Shown: in pieces, positions 37,471-40,458 of the stretch
Layout of the letters: every line of letters starts with the position of its first letter
Position numbering within the stretch: position 1 is the first letter of the stretch
Origin: Firmicutes bacterium HGW-Firmicutes-10
GTDB taxonomy: Bacteria > Bacillota_I > Bacilli_A > Erysipelotrichales > Erysipelotrichaceae
Assembly (NCBI GenBank): GCA_002841605.1
Contig: PHAF01000002.1
Location: 1 to 40,458 of the forward strand
Direction of reading: 5' to 3'
Length of the DNA: 40,458 bases
The notes under the pieces: generated by a model
Told to the model about the DNA's origin: nothing
The model's input: only the letters and a program-made list of their open reading frames with translations
Database searches by the model: none
Position numbers and translations under genes: made by a program

Positions 37471-38478
37471 ATGAAAATTTTGGTTACCGGAGCTGCGGGA
37501 TTCATTGGTTATCATTTAACAGAAAAACTATTAGAAATGAATTATTCCGTTATAGGTATTGATAACTTGAATGATTACTATGATCCACGTTTGAAGAAGG
37601 CAAGACTGAATTTATTGTTGAGTCGTGAGAACTTCGTATTTCATAAGTGTGACTTGGTTGATCAATCCGGATTGTTTCAGATATTTGAAAACGATAAGCC
37701 GACGCATGTTATTCATTTGGCAGCACAAGCTGGAGTTCGCTATTCAATTGAGAATCCACAAGCCTATGTAGATTCAAATTTGATCGGGTTTTTAAATATT
37801 CTGGAAGCATGCAGGAAATATCCCGTAAATCACTTGATTTATGCTTCTTCTAGTTCTGTTTATGGTGGTAATAAAGTTGCTCCGTTCTCTACTAACCACA
37901 ACGTAGATCATCCGGTAAGTTTATATGCGGCCACAAAGAAGGCAAATGAGCTAATGGCTCACACATATAGCCATTTGTTCGGAATTCCTACAACAGGATT
38001 ACGTTTCTTCACCGTCTATGGACCGTATGGACGTCCGGATATGGCTTATTATTCATTTACTAGAGACATCATTGAAGGCAAGCCTATCAAAGTGTTTAAT
38101 CATGGTAAAATGGAACGTGATTTTACCTATATTGATGATATTGTTGAGGGAATTGTTCGTTTAATAGATAAAGTGCCGGAAGTTAATAAGGATTGGGATG
38201 AAAGCAAAGATGATTTGAGTTCAAGTTTTGCTCCTTATAAAATATATAACATCGGAAACAATCATCCTGTTCCTTTAATGAGATTTATCCAGGCATTGGA
38301 ATCTTCCATAGGAATTGAAGCAAAGAAAGTATACATGGACATGCAACCTGGAGATGTACTTAAGACGTTTGCGGATGTGTCAGATCTTGAAAGAGATATC
38401 GATTTCAAACCTTCTACAAGTATTGAGGATGGGATTGACAAATTTGTTATATGGTATAGGTCTTATTATAAAGTTTAG
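37471..38478 (+). CDS. UDP-glucuronate 4-epimerase-like SDR (CapI-like)
   Basis: VTGAAGFIGYHL, GIDNLNDYYDPRLKKARL, HLAAQAGVRYSIENPQAYVDSN, FTVYGPYGRPDMAYYSFT. Confidence 0.92.
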   Translation: MKILVTGAAGFIGYHLTEKLLEMNYSVIGIDNLNDYYDPRLKKARLNLLLSRENFVFHKCDLVDQSGLFQIFENDKPTHVIHLAAQAGVRYSIENPQAYVDSNLIGFLNILEACRKYPVNHLIYASSSSVYGGNKVAPFSTNHNVDHPVSLYAATKKANELMAHTYSHLFGIPTTGLRFFTVYGPYGRPDMAYYSFTRDIIEGKPIKVFNHGKMERDFTYIDDIVEGIVRLIDKVPEVNKDWDESKDDLSSSFAPYKIYNIGNNHPVPLMRFIQALESSIGIEAKKVYMDMQPGDVLKTFADVSDLERDIDFKPSTSIEDGIDKFVIWYRSYYKV

Positions 38479-38622
38479 ATAAGAAATCATAATGATTTGT
38501 GCAAACGTAACTTCAGGATTTCTGTATTACTTATAATTACTCTTGATAGAGTGCTGTCGATATTATAGTTATGATTCCCAAAGGTGATTTCCATAATGAC
38601 AAATGTAGAGAATTGAATTAAC

Positions 38623-38653
38623 GAGCTACTCATCAATGAGTGGCTTTTATTTT
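38623..38653 (+). terminator. Intrinsic terminator at the end of locus B
   Basis: GAGCTACTCAT-CA-ATGAGTGGCTTT inverted repeat followed by TTTTATTTTG. Confidence 0.65.
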
Positions 38654-38824
38654 GTGAAGAAGTTGCCTACAACATCCGATGCGATAGCTCTTGTTGAAAA
38701 ACGGGCTCAATTTGACTTAATGGAAAACAAATGGGACAATAGTAATGTTATCAATAATGTCTTGAAAAGTGAGCGCATAAAAGCCTTAGAGTATTTAAAA
38801 GAGGCTTTGGATATTGGGGAATGA
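38654..38824 (+). CDS. Small hypothetical protein or gene fragment
   Basis: VKKLPTTSDAIALVEKRAQFDLMENKWDNSNVINNVLKSERIKALEYLKEALDIGE; listed ATG at 38636 lies inside the terminator hairpin and no SD is visible. Confidence 0.35.
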   Translation: MKKLPTTSDAIALVEKRAQFDLMENKWDNSNVINNVLKSERIKALEYLKEALDIGE

Positions 38825-38837
38825 AAGCAGGTGAGTT

Positions 38838-40196
38838 ATGAAAGTATCAGAGTTTATCGTAAAAAAGAAGTACAGTGAGGCCAGCGGTGTTACTGCTTTG
38901 GTCTGTGAGGATATTTCGGTTGAACTCAATGGGTATGGCTGTTATGAGGAGATGGTTGACCGTGATTTGGATGATGAATTGGACGAGGTTGTCCGCTTTG
39001 TCTCACCGAATCTAAATGGTGAGGTCGATGAATCTATGTTGGCTGAGAAGTTGTTTGGTTTAGAGGATGACATACATCATGATGATCGTCTGGGTTATTA
39101 CCGTTCGTTGTATGCCGGATATGTGGTTGAAGGTGACTACCGGATGCAAGCTAGTTCAGGGGGAATGGGTACTTGGATATTTAAGGAACTGTTTGAAAAT
39201 GACTTGATCGATGGTGTCATCCCTGTCAAAGAGAATCCGGATAAAAGCAGTCCAATCATGTTTCAATACGATATCTCACGTTCGGTAGAGGAGATTCGGG
39301 CAGGAGCAAAGACCAAGTACTACCCCGTAGAACTTTCCCAAGTACTGAAGATCGTACGGGAAGTTGAGGGAAGATATGCCATTATCGGTATTCCCAGTTT
39401 TATCATGGTTATACGCTTGTTATGCGAGAAGGATGAAATCATCCGATCACGCATCAAATTCACCGTAGGATTGATTTGTGGGCATCAGAAGAGCAGTAAG
39501 TTCACTGATTTTCTCACGTGGCAAGTCGGTATCAAACCCGGTGATGTTACATCGATTGACTATCGAAAGAAACTGCTTGATCGCCCGGCCGATAAATACG
39601 GAATCGAGGTATCCGGAACTATGAGTGGCGTTGAGGTAAATGTCATCTGTCCGATCAGTGAATTGTTTGGACAGGACTGGGGCGAGGGATATTTCAAAGT
39701 GGAAGCCTCTGACTTTACGGATGACGTATTCAATGAAACCGCCGATATCACCGTCGGAGATGCCTGGCTGCCCAAGTATAATTCGGACAGTAAGGGAACC
39801 AGTATCATCATCATTCGAAATAAAGTGATTGAAAAGTTGGTAGATCATGGAATATCCAGTGGTCGCTTAGTGTTGGATCCACTGGATAAAGAAGACGTCT
39901 TTCAATCACAAGCCTCTCATTATCGCCATACCCACGATGAACTGGCTTATCGTTTGTATAAAAAGGATAAGGCTGGAGAGTGGCGTCCGAAAAAAAGAGT
40001 GGAAGCCTCCAATGAGATTTCCACAATGAGAAAGAAAGTACAGGATTTAAGAGAAGAAATCTATACACAAAGCCACATCGTCTTTAAAAAAGCGGTAGAA
40101 TTGGATGACTGGAACTATTTTGAATCAGAGATGGATAAACTATCCGAGGAATATAAGCAGTTATACAGGGTCAATGCTCGTCGAAAGAAGGTCTAA
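38838..40196 (+). CDS. Coenzyme F420 hydrogenase/dehydrogenase beta-subunit-like (FrhB family) protein
   Basis: YRMQASSGGMGTWIFKELFE, ADITVGDAWLPKYNSDSKGTSIIIIRN; SD caggtgag. Confidence 0.7.
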   Translation: MKVSEFIVKKKYSEASGVTALVCEDISVELNGYGCYEEMVDRDLDDELDEVVRFVSPNLNGEVDESMLAEKLFGLEDDIHHDDRLGYYRSLYAGYVVEGDYRMQASSGGMGTWIFKELFENDLIDGVIPVKENPDKSSPIMFQYDISRSVEEIRAGAKTKYYPVELSQVLKIVREVEGRYAIIGIPSFIMVIRLLCEKDEIIRSRIKFTVGLICGHQKSSKFTDFLTWQVGIKPGDVTSIDYRKKLLDRPADKYGIEVSGTMSGVEVNVICPISELFGQDWGEGYFKVEASDFTDDVFNETADITVGDAWLPKYNSDSKGTSIIIIRNKVIEKLVDHGISSGRLVLDPLDKEDVFQSQASHYRHTHDELAYRLYKKDKAGEWRPKKRVEASNEISTMRKKVQDLREEIYTQSHIVFKKAVELDDWNYFESEMDKLSEEYKQLYRVNARRKKV

Positions 40197-40247
40197 AATT
40201 CATTTAGTCTTTTATGCGAGTATCTTTTGAATCAGGATTTATGATTG

Positions 40248-40458
40248 TCATTTCTGTATCGGAAGCCACTCTAACACGCGCTGGATCTGTGCATCCCAAT
40301 ACTTCCACTGATGATCGCCCGGTGATTCTTCATACGTCAAATCAAATTGAAGGGCTTCGAGATGATTCTTCATGGTAATGTTAAGATCATACAAGAAATC
40401 CTCAGTGCCACACCACATATAGACTTTCGGAAGCGGCTTATTAGACATCGCCAGTGTA
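40248..40458 (-). CDS. Esterase (alpha/beta hydrolase, tributyrin-esterase-like), C-terminal part, truncated by window end
   Basis: KVYMWCGTEDFLYDLN and catalytic-His-like GDHQWKYWD; frame remains open to the window edge. Confidence 0.65.
   Translation of the reverse strand, partial: TLAMSNKPLPKVYMWCGTEDFLYDLNITMKNHLEALQFDLTYEESPGDHQWKYWDAQIQRVLEWLPIQK

Noticed and set aside
38481-38500. AAATCATAATGATTT palindrome after the 37471 gene as a terminator
   Set aside because: Loop too small and no T tract; the hairpin at 38623-38653 is a better candidate
39447-39848. 133-aa minus-strand ORF inside the FrhB-like gene
   Set aside because: Shadow ORF of a supported CDS
1-40458. CRISPR arrays, tRNA/rRNA genes, IS elements
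   Set aside because: No regularly spaced repeats, no cloverleaf or rRNA motifs, and no transposase-like ORF or terminal inverted repeats were seen

Overview
The window is a low-GC Gram-positive (Firmicutes-like) surface-polysaccharide region of about 40 kb, almost entirely on the + strand. Locus A (about 1-13.6 kb) holds glycosyltransferases, a UDP-HexNAc dehydrogenase and epimerase, an orphan capE-like gene, an EpsG-type polymerase, a complete dTDP-rhamnose pathway (rmlA, an rmlC-rmlD fusion, rmlB) and a Wzx flippase. A central control block (13.7-22.1 kb) holds a DUF3048/YerB-like lipoprotein, a lipoprotein built from four divergent repeats, and a minus-strand cpsD kinase operon ending in two tiny related membrane proteins. 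The same block has divergent cpsC-cpsB, a probable structured minus-strand small RNA with C-rich loops, capD, and a LoaP/NusG-like antiterminator followed by a leader that can fold over the next ribosome-binding site. Locus B (22.1-38.5 kb) holds an initiating sugar-phosphate transferase, glycosyltransferases, a TupA-like ATP-grasp protein, a second Wzy and Wzx, and capE-capF-capG. It also contains an embedded OLD-type ATPase/TOPRIM nuclease, a UDP-glucose dehydrogenase with an in-frame TAG at codon 2, and a UDP-glucuronate epimerase. The 3' end has an F420-hydrogenase-beta-like gene and the end of a minus-strand esterase. The least explained features are the C-rich-loop RNA (about 19285-19432, minus), the VHGC small-protein pair (16526-16829, minus), the four-repeat lipoprotein, and the LoaP leader. 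All calls come from reading the sequence; no database search or folding program was run.
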